Part shown: piece by piece, positions 37,731 to 47,158 of the stretch
Layout of the letters: the number at the start of each line of letters is the position of its first letter
Numbering within the stretch: position 1 is the first letter of the stretch
Assembly (NCBI RefSeq): GCF_900089835.1
Contig: NZ_OANU01000002.1
Coordinates: forward strand, 186,001-250,000
Direction: 5' to 3'
DNA from: Vibrio thalassae
GTDB lineage: Bacteria > Pseudomonadota > Gammaproteobacteria > Enterobacterales > Vibrionaceae
Length of the DNA stretch: 64,000 bases
Program-made: the position numbers and the translations under genes
Notes under the pieces: generated by a model
What the model saw: only the letters and a program-made list of their open reading frames with translations
Databases searched by the model: none
Told to the model about the DNA's origin: nothing

Positions 37731-39041
37731 TTAGGCGGCCTTTTGCGTCAACTCTTCATCATTTTTGCCGATAAAGCACATGCAAATAATCGCCGCAAAT
37801 GTTGGCATTGCCCAGCCCATACCGACACTAAATAGTGGCAGAACGTTAAAGACAGAAACATCCAGACCCGCTACTTTTGCCGCATCAATTAACGCAAAAG
37901 TAAGAGCAACAAGTACTACCACACGATACGCTAATTTAGGGTTCGCTAGTTTCTTACGAGCAAACGTCAAAGCCACTAACGCAATCGCTACTGGGTAAAG
38001 TGCAAATAGAACTGGCACTGAGAGCGCGATCAATTGAGACAAACCAATGTTCGCTACTGTAGCACAAGCCACACCAACAATGATGACCCACTTGTGATAG
38101 CTGATAGAAGTCAGTGAGCTGAAATAATCAGAGCATGCTGAAATCAAACCGATAGCAGTTGTCAAACACGCCAACAGTACAATCACTGATAACACGATTT
38201 GACCATATGGACCAAACAAAGCTTGAACATAGTGGCTAAGAATCACACCGCCATTGTCAGCGCTAGTCGCAACGGTTGCACTCGTAGCGCCCAAATAAAA
38301 TAGTGAGATGTAAACAAACGCAAGACCTGCTGCTGCAATCAATGCAGAGCTGATCAGGTACTTGGTCGTCGCAGCACGTTCCGTAATGCCCTTACTGCGT
38401 AATGCATCAACAATAAGCATACCAAACATCAGAGAACCAAACGTGTCCATGGTGTTATAACCTTCAAGGAAACCTTTGGTCAGCGGTTGAGTAAGATAAT
38501 CACCAACCGGTGCAATCAACTCTCCTTGAGGATCAATAAATACCGCACCCGCTAGAATAATGAGACCGATAAATAGTACTGGTGTCAAAATCTTACCGAT
38601 CACATCAATCAGTTTGCCTTGAGACCATGCAAACGCCATCGCAATAACAAAGAACAAAATCGAGAAAACGGTCAAGTGCATTTGAGCTGCATCTGCAAAA
38701 AATGGACGAACCGCCATTTCATACGCAACCAAACCAGTACGCGGAGCCGCGAACGCAGGACCAATGATGATAAAGATAAGTACTGCAATCAGGGTAGCAG
38801 CTCGTTTTGGCAGATCCTTAGTCAGATGCTCCCAAGAACCTCCAGCCACCGCAACAGCAATAATGGTAATAAGAGGAAGACCTACTGCAGTGAGAAGAAA
38901 ACCAGTCATCGCTGGTAATAAGTGATCGCCCGCTAATTGGCCAGCCAATGGTGGGAAGATGATGTTTCCTGCGCCAAGGAAAAATGCAAACAGCATGAAG
39001 CCGACTGCTATAATATCTGTTGTTTTCAACGTCTGTTTCAC
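37731..39041 (-). CDS. brnQ: branched-chain amino acid:cation symporter BrnQ (LIVCS)
   Basis: A 436-aa inner-membrane Na+- or H+-coupled importer of Leu, Ile and Val, with about 12 membrane segments. The family signature GFMLFAFFLGAGNIIFPPLAG is near the N-terminus, and GYNTMDTFGSLMFGMLIV follows centrally. Monocistronic; the 295-base upstream region to trmN6 must hold both promoters. The coupling ion cannot be told from sequence. Confidence 0.93.
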   Translation of the reverse strand: MKQTLKTTDIIAVGFMLFAFFLGAGNIIFPPLAGQLAGDHLLPAMTGFLLTAVGLPLITIIAVAVAGGSWEHLTKDLPKRAATLIAVLIFIIIGPAFAAPRTGLVAYEMAVRPFFADAAQMHLTVFSILFFVIAMAFAWSQGKLIDVIGKILTPVLFIGLIILAGAVFIDPQGELIAPVGDYLTQPLTKGFLEGYNTMDTFGSLMFGMLIVDALRSKGITERAATTKYLISSALIAAAGLAFVYISLFYLGATSATVATSADNGGVILSHYVQALFGPYGQIVLSVIVLLACLTTAIGLISACSDYFSSLTSISYHKWVIIVGVACATVANIGLSQLIALSVPVLFALYPVAIALVALTFARKKLANPKLAYRVVVLVALTFALIDAAKVAGLDVSVFNVLPLFSVGMGWAMPTFAAIICMCFIGKNDEELTQKAA

Positions 39042-39336
39042 AGATATGCCCTTACTTGTTATGTTGTGTTGACCGAAAGAGTCTTTGCTCTAACGTAAAA
39101 ATAAGGCTGGCATAATGACGAATCACTAGTCAATAAGCAATAGATATAGAAATAAACACTACATTAATTTGCTTTGGCATTGTCAAACTAGTTAGATTCT
39201 CTACCACTTTCTTTTTGGGCGAACATTTATACTATCTAAAAATAAAAACACATTGATTACAAACAGAACATATAACCACTCAAATATTTAACAATAGTGA
39301 TAGTTACTATTTAGAACACAAATAACAAAATAAACC

Positions 39337-40059
39337 ATGACTTCCAATATTTCAAAAACCAAAGGTTTCCAATTCAAACAGTTCACCATTTTTGACGGTC
39401 ATGCGGGTATGCCTGTTAGCACTGACGGAGTGCTATTGGGAGCGTGGGCGCAATACAGCGATTCAACGGATATCTTAGACATAGGAACCGGAACGGGATT
39501 ACTCTCGTTAATGGTTGCACAGCGCTATGCCAAAGCGCGTATCACGTCTATCGATATCGATGATATCGCTATCCAAGACGCAAGCCACAACATCTGTCAC
39601 TCTCCGTGGTCTCAAAGAGTGTCTTTGCTTCACGGTAACGTGTTAACGACGTCGTTCTCACAGTCGTTTAGCGGAGTTATCTGTAACCCACCTTATTTCA
39701 ATAGTGGTGAGCAGGCTCAGAACCAACATCGAGCCACTGCACGACATACTGATACACTCTCCCATCAACAGTTGCTTGCGACTTGTTTTAACTTGCTCAC
39801 CAACGATGGTGAGGCCAATTTCGTTTTGCCCAAAGTCGAAGGGGAGCAGTGTATTGCCCTTGCCAAACAGCAAGGCTGGCACTTACGTCGTATTTGTTAT
39901 GTCCAATCGACCAAAACAAAGCCGTGTCATCGACTTTTATTTGCCCTAGGCAAGCAGCCAACCACTCTAATATCAGAGCATTTGGTCATTCATTCTGACA
40001 CTGGTGGCTACTCAGAGGATTTTATTGCCTTAACCAAAGACTTTTACCTTAAAATGTAA
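39337..40059 (+). CDS. trmN6: tRNA1(Val) (adenine(37)-N6)-methyltransferase TrmN6
   Basis: SAM-dependent enzyme that makes m6A37 in tRNA-Val1 (E. coli YfiC). The Rossmann SAM site is DILDIGTGTGLLSLMVAQR and the catalytic NPPY motif is in ICNPPYFNSGEQ. Length 240 aa. The N-terminus GFQFKQFTIFDGHAGMPVSTDG is typical of the family. It is upstream of and co-oriented with srmB, as in E. coli where the two are divergent neighbours. Confidence 0.93.
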   Translation: MTSNISKTKGFQFKQFTIFDGHAGMPVSTDGVLLGAWAQYSDSTDILDIGTGTGLLSLMVAQRYAKARITSIDIDDIAIQDASHNICHSPWSQRVSLLHGNVLTTSFSQSFSGVICNPPYFNSGEQAQNQHRATARHTDTLSHQQLLATCFNLLTNDGEANFVLPKVEGEQCIALAKQQGWHLRRICYVQSTKTKPCHRLLFALGKQPTTLISEHLVIHSDTGGYSEDFIALTKDFYLKM

Positions 40060-40081
40060 GTGCGCTCTGGCTCTGTTTGAG

Positions 40082-40130
40082 TATAATAGCCGCCCTACTT
40101 TTTCCCTGATTGCTGTTTTTTTGCTCAGGG
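40082..40130 (+). promoter_or_regulatory. candidate srmB promoter and leader stem-loop
   Basis: A perfect -10 TATAAT at 40082-40087 lies 72 bases before the srmB start, though the -35 is poor. In the leader CCCTGA (40104-40109) can pair with TCAGGG (40125-40130) around a T-rich loop. Such a hairpin could be a site for autoregulation by the helicase; that is inference. Confidence 0.4.
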
Positions 40131-40158
40131 CTAACTTACGTCTTGTGGAGACACCATA

Positions 40159-41382
40159 GTGATCAGAACCTTCGCTGAATTAGATTTAGATCCTGTCCTT
40201 TTAGAAGCGATAGAGGAAATGGGCTATAGCCGCCCTACAGAGATCCAAGCACAGGCTATCCCACAAGCACTCGATGCCAAAGACATCTTAGCCTCAGCGC
40301 CAACGGGGACGGGTAAAACGGCTTCCTTTGCTATTCCAGCAATTCAATATTTGCTGGACTTTCCACGCAAGAAAGCAGGGCCTGCGCGTATTCTGATTTT
40401 AACGCCAACTCGTGAACTCGCGATGCAAGTAGCAGAGCACACTCAGGCGCTCGCAAAACATACACGCTTAAAAGTGGCGACTATCACTGGTGGTGTGACT
40501 TACGATACGCATGCCGATACGCTCGCTCAAACTCAAGATATTGTTGTAGCAACACCAGGACGCTTGATGGAATACATCGAATCCGAGCGTTTTGATTGTC
40601 GCGCGATCGAATGGTTAGTGTTGGATGAAGCGGACCGTATGCTCGATCTTGGTTTTGGACCGACCGTTGACCGTTTGTCTGCAGAATGTCGTTGGCGCAA
40701 GCAAACGCTGTTATTCTCCGCAACACTCGAAGGTCGTGGTGTAGAAGGGTTTACTGCCGACCTGTTGAAAGAGCCCACTGAAATTTCTGCAGAGCCATCA
40801 ACGCGTGAGCGCAAAAAAATCACTCAGTGGTACCATCGTGCAGACAATGCCGAGCACAAACTGGCTCTGCTTAAGCATATCCTGACTGAACAAGCTCAGC
40901 GTACCATTGTGTTCTTGAAAACCCGCGAACGTCTTGGCGAGCTGCGTCAGCAACTAGACAGTGCACAAATACCTTGTGCGTGGATTCAAGGTGAGATGCC
41001 TCAAGATCGCCGCAACAACGCGATTAGCCGCTTCCGAGATGGTAGCGTAAACGTATTGTTAGCCACGGATGTCGCGGCTCGCGGCATTGATCTTCCAGAC
41101 GTTTCACACGTGATCAACTATGACTTACCGCGCAGCGCTGATGTGTATTTACATCGCATTGGTCGTACTGCTCGTGCAGGTAAAAAAGGCATTGCCATCT
41201 CGATTGTAGAAGCTCATGACCAACCAATGATGGATCGTGTAGGTCGCTACACCAAAGAGCTCGTCAAAGAGCGCTTCATTGATGGTATGCGCCCGACCCA
41301 TAAAAAACCGGTATTCAAGAAAAAGAAGAAAAAAGAAGACAAGAAAAAAGCCGTGAAAAAGAAAAGCAGTAAGAAAAAATAA
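40159..41382 (+). CDS. srmB: DEAD-box RNA helicase SrmB
   Basis: ATP-dependent RNA helicase for early 50S subunit assembly. Motifs in order: Q motif (PTEIQAQAIP), I APTGTGKT, Ia PTRELA, Ib TPGR, II DEAD (VLDEADRM), III SAT, IV IVFLKT, V ATDVAARGID, VI HRIGRTARAG. The C-terminal tail from about residue 385 is almost pure lysine (FKKKKKKEDKKKAVKKK...), an RNA-binding extension. The start is GTG at 40159 with GGAG upstream, 407 aa. Confidence 0.96.
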   Translation: MIRTFAELDLDPVLLEAIEEMGYSRPTEIQAQAIPQALDAKDILASAPTGTGKTASFAIPAIQYLLDFPRKKAGPARILILTPTRELAMQVAEHTQALAKHTRLKVATITGGVTYDTHADTLAQTQDIVVATPGRLMEYIESERFDCRAIEWLVLDEADRMLDLGFGPTVDRLSAECRWRKQTLLFSATLEGRGVEGFTADLLKEPTEISAEPSTRERKKITQWYHRADNAEHKLALLKHILTEQAQRTIVFLKTRERLGELRQQLDSAQIPCAWIQGEMPQDRRNNAISRFRDGSVNVLLATDVAARGIDLPDVSHVINYDLPRSADVYLHRIGRTARAGKKGIAISIVEAHDQPMMDRVGRYTKELVKERFIDGMRPTHKKPVFKKKKKKEDKKKAVKKKSSKKK

Positions 41383-41402
41383 CTTCACCTTGTCTCAGTA
41401 AC

Positions 41403-41438
41403 AAAAAGGGCTCTAATGATGAAACATTAGAGCCCTTT
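41403..41438. terminator. bidirectional terminator between srmB and yaaA
   Basis: A fourteen-base-pair perfect stem AAAGGGCTCTAATG / CATTAGAGCCCTTT with a six-base loop, between convergent genes. Confidence 0.92.
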
Positions 41439-41478
41439 CTCATTGCGCTAAGCAGTGCATAGCACCACCGCTGAAAAA

Positions 41479-42252
41479 CTACTGTTCTTCTCGCTTGAAC
41501 ACCAATTCTGTGGCTGTCGACTCTTCTTCAACAAAGTAGTAACCCGCAACATCAAATTCTGTAAGCTTTTCGATAGAATCAACACGGTTTTCAATAATAT
41601 AACGCGCCATCATGCCTCTCGCTTTCTTAGCATAGAAGCTAATCACTTTATATTGCCCTTTCTTGCAGTCTTTGAATACTGGAGTAATCACTTTGCCATC
41701 TAGCCGCTTAGGCTTAACCGCTTTAAAGTATTCATTCGAAGCAAGATTGATTAGCACATTATCACCTTGCTCATTCAAGGCGTCATTCAGCTTATCGGTA
41801 ATAATATCGCCCCAAAACTGATAGAGATTGGTTCCGCGAGCATTGGTTAACTTAGTGCCCATCTCTAATCGATAGGGTTGCATTAAGTCGAGTGGTTTTA
41901 GAAGACCATAAAGACCCGACAACATACGTAAATGTTGCTGTGCATAATCAAAATCGGCTTCGGATAAGGTTTCCGCTGCTAACCCAGTGTACACATCGCC
42001 TTTGAAGGCCAGTATCGCTTGACGAGCATTATCGGTCGTGAACGTCGGTGACCACTGTTCAAATCGAGCAACATTCAGCCCTGCAATCTTATCGCTCACT
42101 TTCATTAATGCAGATACATCAGCTGGCGTTAACTTGCGACACTCCTCAATCAACTCCGCAGACTGATCGACCAATTCAGGTTGCGTGAATCGCTCAGTGG
42201 CTAGTGGTGATTCGTAATCTAAGGTCTTTGCTGGTGAAACGACAATAAGCAT
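41479..42252 (-). CDS. yaaA: peroxide stress protein YaaA
   Basis: DUF328/UPF0246 protein that in E. coli lowers intracellular free iron and limits Fenton damage under peroxide stress. The conserved N-terminus [17 protein letters not shown] fixes the ATG at 42252 (257 aa); the frame upstream is not used. Further family blocks: [32 protein letters not shown] and [13 protein letters not shown]. OxyR control is known in E. coli; I did not find a clear OxyR site. Downstream of, and co-oriented with, the alanine symporter but separated by a terminator. Confidence 0.95.
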   Translation of the reverse strand: MLIVVSPAKTLDYESPLATERFTQPELVDQSAELIEECRKLTPADVSALMKVSDKIAGLNVARFEQWSPTFTTDNARQAILAFKGDVYTGLAAETLSEADFDYAQQHLRMLSGLYGLLKPLDLMQPYRLEMGTKLTNARGTNLYQFWGDIITDKLNDALNEQGDNVLINLASNEYFKAVKPKRLDGKVITPVFKDCKKGQYKVISFYAKKARGMMARYIIENRVDSIEKLTEFDVAGYYFVEEESTATELVFKREEQ

Positions 42253-42287
42253 GACTGTACTCTTTTTAATAATGGTTTCTTCCAGTA

Positions 42288-42330
42288 TAAAAAAAGCCAT
42301 GCACTTTCTTCAATCAAATAGTGCATGGCT
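42288..42330 (-). terminator. terminator of the alanine symporter gene
   Basis: AGCCATGCACT (42295-42305) pairs perfectly with AGTGCATGGCT (42320-42330); leftward T-run of seven at 42289-42295. Confidence 0.9.
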
Positions 42331-42359
42331 TAATCTATTTTTGAGATAGGTAAAAGTAA

Positions 42360-43796
42360 TTACTTGTTATCTGTCTCTTTGCTATACCAGATACCTTCCT
42401 CAAGTTGAGACTTCAGTTCAGGGTAATCATTGGCATCAAACGTTGGTACTTTGCCTGCTTTAAGTTGTTGGTTGTAGTCTTTTGCAAGCTTAATAACAAT
42501 GCCGGATAGCAAGATAATCGCAATCAAGTTAACAATGGCCATCAAGCCCATCGAAACATCGGCCAGAGCCCAAACCATTGGTAGCGTCGCGACTGAACCA
42601 AACATTACCATACCAAGTACGATGACACGGAACAGACCAAGACCTGCTTTGTGGTTGTGTTCTAGGAAGATAAGGTTCGTTTCTGCGTATGAGTAGTTAG
42701 CAATGATTGATGTGAATGCGAAGAAGAAAATCGCCACAGCAACAAAGATACCACCCCAATTACCAACTTGAGAGCTTAGCGCGCGCTGAGTCAGCTCGAT
42801 ACCTGTCACTTCACCGTGTGGAACATACTCACCTGACATCAGAATAATCGCCACAGTCGCACTACAAATTACGATAGTGTCGGTAAAGACACCTAGCATT
42901 TGAACATAGCCTTGTGACGCTGGGTGCGGTGGATAAGGCGTAGCCGATGCCGCAGCATTGGGTGCAGAACCCATACCCGCTTCATTCGAGAACAGACCAC
43001 GCTTAATACCTTGGATCATCGCTTGAGCAATCGCGTAACCTAAACCACCCGCTGCCGCTTCTTGAAAACCAAAGGCACTTTTGAAAATGTAAGCGATGAC
43101 TTCTGGCACTTTCTCAAGGTTCATTACCATGACGACAATCGCAAGTGCAAGGTAAGCTAGCGCCATGATTGGAACGATCAGTTCAGCAGTACGAGCAATC
43201 TTACGTACACCACCGAAAATAACGAACGCAGAGATAAGGACGATAGCAACGCCAACAATCATAGGGTCGAAGCCAAACGCGGTATTCATTGCATTGGCAA
43301 TCGCGTTCGCTTGTACAGCGTTAAAGACTAAACCGAAAGCAATGATTAGGAAGATGGAGAACAACACGCCCATCCAGCGCATGCCCAATCCTTTTTCCAT
43401 GTAGTACGCAGGACCACCACGGTAGTTGCCGTCGTCATCTTTCGTTTTGTATAGCTGCGCTAATGTGCTTTCAGCAAATGATGTCGCCATACCGAGCATA
43501 GCAATAAGCCACATCCAGAAGATAGCACCAGGACCACCAGCGGTTAGCGCAACGGCAACGCCAGCCATATTACCGGTTCCAACACGAGCTGCAAGACTGG
43601 TACAAAGAGCTTGGAAAGAAGAGATACCAGCACTGTCAGCTTTACGGCTGTTTTTCAGCACACTGAACATATGACCAAAATGGCGGAACTGAATAAACCC
43701 AAGGCGTACTGTAAAGTAAATCCCCACACCTACGAGTAAATAAACCAGAATCGATCCCCACAGAAGATCGTTCATTAGATTAATAACGTCTGTCAC
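42360..43796 (-). CDS. Na+/alanine (glycine) symporter, AGCS family
   Basis: A 478-aa inner-membrane symporter with about 11 membrane segments. Family blocks: GPGAIFWMWLIAMLGMATSFAES, YYMEKGLGMRW and the signature GIKRGLFSNEAGMGSAPNAAA. The GTG at 43796 (TDVINLMNDLLWG follows) has GAGG six bases upstream and fits better than the open frame four codons earlier. Some vibrio AGCS genes carry a glycine riboswitch; I looked for its core in the upstream region and did not find it. Substrate is alanine, glycine or serine; which cannot be read here. Confidence 0.93.
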   Translation of the reverse strand: MTDVINLMNDLLWGSILVYLLVGVGIYFTVRLGFIQFRHFGHMFSVLKNSRKADSAGISSFQALCTSLAARVGTGNMAGVAVALTAGGPGAIFWMWLIAMLGMATSFAESTLAQLYKTKDDDGNYRGGPAYYMEKGLGMRWMGVLFSIFLIIAFGLVFNAVQANAIANAMNTAFGFDPMIVGVAIVLISAFVIFGGVRKIARTAELIVPIMALAYLALAIVVMVMNLEKVPEVIAYIFKSAFGFQEAAAGGLGYAIAQAMIQGIKRGLFSNEAGMGSAPNAAASATPYPPHPASQGYVQMLGVFTDTIVICSATVAIILMSGEYVPHGEVTGIELTQRALSSQVGNWGGIFVAVAIFFFAFTSIIANYSYAETNLIFLEHNHKAGLGLFRVIVLGMVMFGSVATLPMVWALADVSMGLMAIVNLIAIILLSGIVIKLAKDYNQQLKAGKVPTFDANDYPELKSQLEEGIWYSKETDNK

Positions 43797-44500
43797 TTTA
43801 AACCTCACTTAAAGTTAGAGTACCGAGCTGCACATCCGAGTGCTTCCTAAGTTGTGTGGTTATCCCTATCCCTGTGGTTTTGTTAATTTCACTGTTTTTC
43901 ACGACAACTTAGCTTGTATTTCTTACCTATTGGGAACGCCATACAAGTCGGCTTATTTTTGACGGGCGGATTTTGCAGTCATGGCGCACAAAAATCAATA
44001 CGCAACAATGCGTATATTATTGTTATTTTTCACCATAAAATCACGAAAAGTTAACACTTTGCAAAGCAATTTATTTACCATCGATTATTAAAACACCAAC
44101 ATACCAGTAACAATAGATAAGCATAGCAAGTAAACAACTGAATGTTTGCTTATTAGAAGACAAGCCTAGGTGCATCAACGGATGAACGGCACTTTACCAA
44201 ATGGAATACTTTTTAGACATTATCATGCAATGAGAACGTTTATCGTAAGACAAGATTCGCCAGTTACCCTCTTCTCAGCACACGGTATTAACAATCTTAC
44301 TGAACAATTTCTTTTTCGTAATGTGATTCAATCGATTGTTTTTTAGACAATTGCGTTACTAAAAAGTGTGAGGTTGCATTCAAAATGGCATAAAAACTTC
44401 ATACTAGCGAAACAAATGAGAAACAAATCAAAGTTAGTCTGCCATAGAATATGGTACTAAGAGGGCTCCGTGAGGAGAATAACAATAGTAGAGGTAGCTT
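43797..44500. other. long intergenic region, no confident gene
   Basis: About 700 AT-rich bases between the alanine symporter and the DUF3545 gene. It holds the symporter promoter leftward. One short plus-strand frame, ATG 44182 to TAG 44346 (54 aa, starting MNGTLPNGILFRHYH), is open with only a distant AGGTG upstream; I do not call it a gene. No riboswitch core or terminator was recognised. Confidence 0.5.
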
Positions 44501-44686
44501 ATGGAAGGCTTTGAACTGGATGAGATTGCGGAACTAGTTGCTCCACGTGCTCGCGCAGGACGCTCTAAACCCGTGAAAAGAAAATGGCGCGAAATTGAAG
44601 CCATTAAAGACAGACAGCGCTTACAACGAGAACTCAACGATATGGACATCGGACTCGATTTTTCTCTCGATGATGTAGACCTCTAG
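44501..44686 (+). CDS. DUF3545-family small protein
   Basis: A 61-aa highly charged soluble protein (MEGFELDEIAELVAPRAR ... DIGLDFSLDDVDL) with a basic middle and acidic ends. The sequence fits the small gammaproteobacterial family I know as DUF3545; function is unknown. AGAGGTAG lies just before the ATG. Monocistronic, followed by a clear terminator. Confidence 0.75.
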   Translation: MEGFELDEIAELVAPRARAGRSKPVKRKWREIEAIKDRQRLQRELNDMDIGLDFSLDDVDL

Positions 44687-44760
44687 TCGATCGTAAACTG
44701 TTTTTTAATTGAGAATTTTCACCTATAAAGAAGCCTGAAGCTTTATTGGTGTGAGTATAC

Positions 44761-44790
44761 AAAGCCCTCTTAAATGAGGGCTTTGTTTTA
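44761..44790. terminator. terminator of the DUF3545 gene
   Basis: AAAGCCCTC / GAGGGCTTT with a six-base loop followed by GTTTTA; symmetrical enough to work in both directions. Confidence 0.8.
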
Positions 44791-45297
44791 CCTAGATGTG
44801 CCTTCTATTCGACCTTCAATCACGAAAGTGTCAAATAGTGTGATGCTTCAACACTTTTGCCGTTGTTGTAGTCTCTGCACACAAGCCAACTATAACCTCG
44901 CCCAATATGTTAAGCCGCGTCGCTGAACAACTGCCAAAAAGCGACCAATAAGTCACGGATACTGTTTTGGAGTTTGGTTTTAATTCTGAGGTCAGTTTCA
45001 GACCAACTTAACACTTGCATCAAATGGTTAACTATCTCAGAATCACAATCTTTAAAATGCAAATAAAAGCAATTATCAATGGCGTTTACATGTTTCTTAA
45101 GATTCTTTTTCTATTATATTAAAAACCAAGCTTAGTCCAATCGCAGTGGACGTAAGCATACTCATTGCAGTAATTGCACATTGGTTGATCTTTCCATTGG
45201 TTATGACTTAGGACAGGCAACGCTGTCACTCAAAGGTGTATCAGCCAACTGTCCAACTGAATGTAAAATTTGATTTATAACCAAAACCCATAAACCT
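44791..45297. other. intergenic region without an intact gene
   Basis: About 500 bases with stops in all frames and no frame over about 35 codons that looks coding. The hairpin at its right end suggests a rightward transcript ends there, such as a small RNA or a decayed gene. No insertion-sequence ends or target-site duplications were recognised. Confidence 0.4.
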
Positions 45298-45326
45298 GCT
45301 TCAGCAGCAATGCTGAAGCCTCTTTA
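45298..45326 (+). terminator. stem-loop just upstream of the siderophore reductase gene
   Basis: A perfect nine-base-pair stem GCTTCAGCA / TGCTGAAGC with a GCAA tetraloop (45298-45319), followed by CTCTTTATTT. It ends 19 bases before the reductase ATG. It could terminate an upstream transcript or control reductase expression. Confidence 0.5.
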
Positions 45327-45338
45327 TTTAGGACAATA

Positions 45339-46081
45339 ATGCAACAGACTCTAGATAGCGACCATTTAACGCAGTTACATACGCTAACGCATATCTCACA
45401 GCAGTTTTCTCCTTTGTTAGTTCAAGTGACGGAGGGAAGCCGCATTATTGTCCCTGGCACAAGCGCATCAACTGATGTCAACGAGTTATATCAATACTGG
45501 AAAGCGAACTACCCGGAAGCGGGGCCAATATATTGGTTCACCCGAACATGGACAATGTTGATTTGGCAGCCGGTAACCATTGCTCTTGTCACCACCTATT
45601 ACACCCAAGCCGTCCCACCGATTAGTACAATGGTTCAAGGATTTAACCGTCAAAATGGCGTGGTCGGACAATTTGATTTTAGTTGTCACGAGTGGCAATT
45701 GGGCGATCAGCACCAAAGACGAGAGCACGCAGCGAAGCAACTCACCTTGTTACTGACCCACTTGCTGAGCAACTCAATCATGTTTGTCGCATCAGCCCTG
45801 CGACTAGAGAAAAGCTTCTCGCCGATCCCATTATGGAAATGCTGTTACGCGGTTTAAAACACATGGTAAGCTGCCGTCTCTTAGAACAACAACAGATGCA
45901 TCCAACTTTTGCTCACGAACTCCAGCACTGGCAACAAGCACTAAAGCTGCCTTTGACGCGTTTTGGTCGATTAGATGTCACTTGTGATGGGGAGTATTTT
46001 GTCCAACGAAGCGCTTGTTGTATGCACTATCGTCGTGCCGATGGCGACTATTGCCAAGGTTGCCCCCAACAAAGAAACTGA
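45339..46081 (+). pseudogene. siderophore ferric-iron reductase (FhuF-like), frameshifted
   Basis: Two overlapping frames together make one protein of about 248 aa. Frame one (45339-45857) carries the N-terminus and the FhuF-like core (GPIYWFTRTWTMLIWQP). Frame two, open from 45683 to 46081, carries DPLAEQLNHVCRISPATREKLL and the [2Fe-2S] cysteine tail CCMHYRRADGDYCQGCPQQ. One base appears to be missing near 45754, where the frames join as QLTLLL then DPLAEQ. No homopolymer or slippery heptamer is there, so a real deletion or sequencing error is likelier than programmed slippage. The family releases iron from siderophores in the cytoplasm, which fits the adjacent TonB2 genes. Confidence 0.85.
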
Positions 46082-46165
46082 CTTAACGACGACATATTGC
46101 ATAAAGCGAGATTTTAGCAAAAAAACTCATAACTTTTCGTTACAACAATATGAATAAGAGATAAC

Positions 46166-46192
46166 AAATGATAACTCATATCAATATCATTT
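46166..46192 (+). promoter_or_regulatory. Fur-box-like site upstream of the TonB2 cluster
   Basis: TGATAACTCATATCA (46169-46183) matches the 7-1-7 Fur motif TGATAAT-n-ATTATCA at 12 of 14 positions, and the flanks AAATGAT and ATCATTT extend the symmetry. It is about 190 bases before the first gene of the cluster. Iron repression by Fur is expected for TonB systems. Confidence 0.6.
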
Positions 46193-46375
46193 AATCTGTA
46201 TTTCTTAAATGAGTTGCAATACAATATCCACGCTTCCAAAACCGATTAACGTCTTTGAGAACGGCTCTTAGCATCGAGTTTTAAGATACCGAATGATGAA
46301 TTCTATAACGTATCTTTGGAATCTAACTTCAACTAATAACTGGTACTTTCTACAAGAAAGCAGAAGGCTCTTGAA

Positions 46376-47158
46376 ATGAACAAAACGGCTCTTCGCCTGA
46401 CCTTGTGTTCGCTCCCACTGCTGTCCATAAGCAACTTGGCGACCGCTAACGACCTTAATAGTGCTCGAAATGTCGAAGCGCAAATCATCACACAAAGCGC
46501 TCAAAGCCAAACACGTATCAACAAAAGTAGTGATAAGGCGTTTGAGCTAAAGTCTGATATTGCGATGCTTGAGCAAGAAGTGGCTAATTTAGAAGTGTAC
46601 GAAAAACATTTGCAAGCCGTTGTTGCTAATCAAGAAGAAGAGATGACTAGCATCGAGACACAGCTACACCAGATCAATGCAACACGTAAGGGCGTCGTGC
46701 CACTTATGTACCAAATGCTGGCAGGTCTTGAAGAGCAAATCAAACAAGACAAACCGATTCGAATTGAAACACGTTTAGCCAGGCTTGATGAATTGAAATC
46801 ATTGATGCCACAAGCCGATGTGAGCGACGCAGAAAAATACCGTCGTATCTTAGAAGCTTATCAAATTGAGATGGACTACGGCCTTAAACTCGGCAGTTAC
46901 CGCAGCTTGATCAACGTCGGTAGTGACATCGAGGCGGAGCAGCTGTACCTAGGCCGACTTGCTTTAGTCGCTCGTAGCCTAGACAGACATCAATATTGGT
47001 CTTGGGATATTAACCAAAAACGTTGGGTCGCTGTCGACAGCACTTTAGCACCACAAATCGATAAAGCATTTGCTATCGCGAACAAACAGGCTTCACCATC
47101 TCTGCTTGAGCTTCCGATTTCATTAACTCCAGTGACTCAAATAAAGGATCCTAGCTAA
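46376..47158 (+). CDS. DUF3450 periplasmic coiled-coil protein of the TonB2 cluster
   Basis: A 260-aa exported protein. The signal peptide (MNKTALRLTLCSLPLLSISNLATA) is followed by a long coiled coil (about 30-130). DUF3450 proteins are consistently encoded with TtpC-type TonB systems in vibrios and relatives, but their exact role is unresolved. GAAGG precedes the ATG. The stop overlaps the ttpC start by one base (TAATG), so translation is coupled. First gene of a six-gene operon. Confidence 0.88.
   Translation: MNKTALRLTLCSLPLLSISNLATANDLNSARNVEAQIITQSAQSQTRINKSSDKAFELKSDIAMLEQEVANLEVYEKHLQAVVANQEEEMTSIETQLHQINATRKGVVPLMYQMLAGLEEQIKQDKPIRIETRLARLDELKSLMPQADVSDAEKYRRILEAYQIEMDYGLKLGSYRSLINVGSDIEAEQLYLGRLALVARSLDRHQYWSWDINQKRWVAVDSTLAPQIDKAFAIANKQASPSLLELPISLTPVTQIKDPS

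Noticed and set aside
43797-44100. Possible glycine riboswitch upstream of the alanine symporter
   Set aside because: Searched for the conserved CCGAAGG-type core on the leftward strand and did not find it.
44182-44346. 54-codon plus-strand frame in the symporter-DUF3545 gap
   Set aside because: The only Shine-Dalgarno-like sequence is about ten bases away and the product resembles nothing known; kept as a note only.
44791-45297. Degenerate insertion sequence
   Set aside because: No terminal inverted repeats, target duplication or transposase motif could be identified.
45683-45857. Programmed -1 ribosomal frameshift in the siderophore reductase
   Set aside because: No X-XXY-YYZ slippery heptamer or adjacent stem was seen in the overlap; a simple one-base deletion explains the data.
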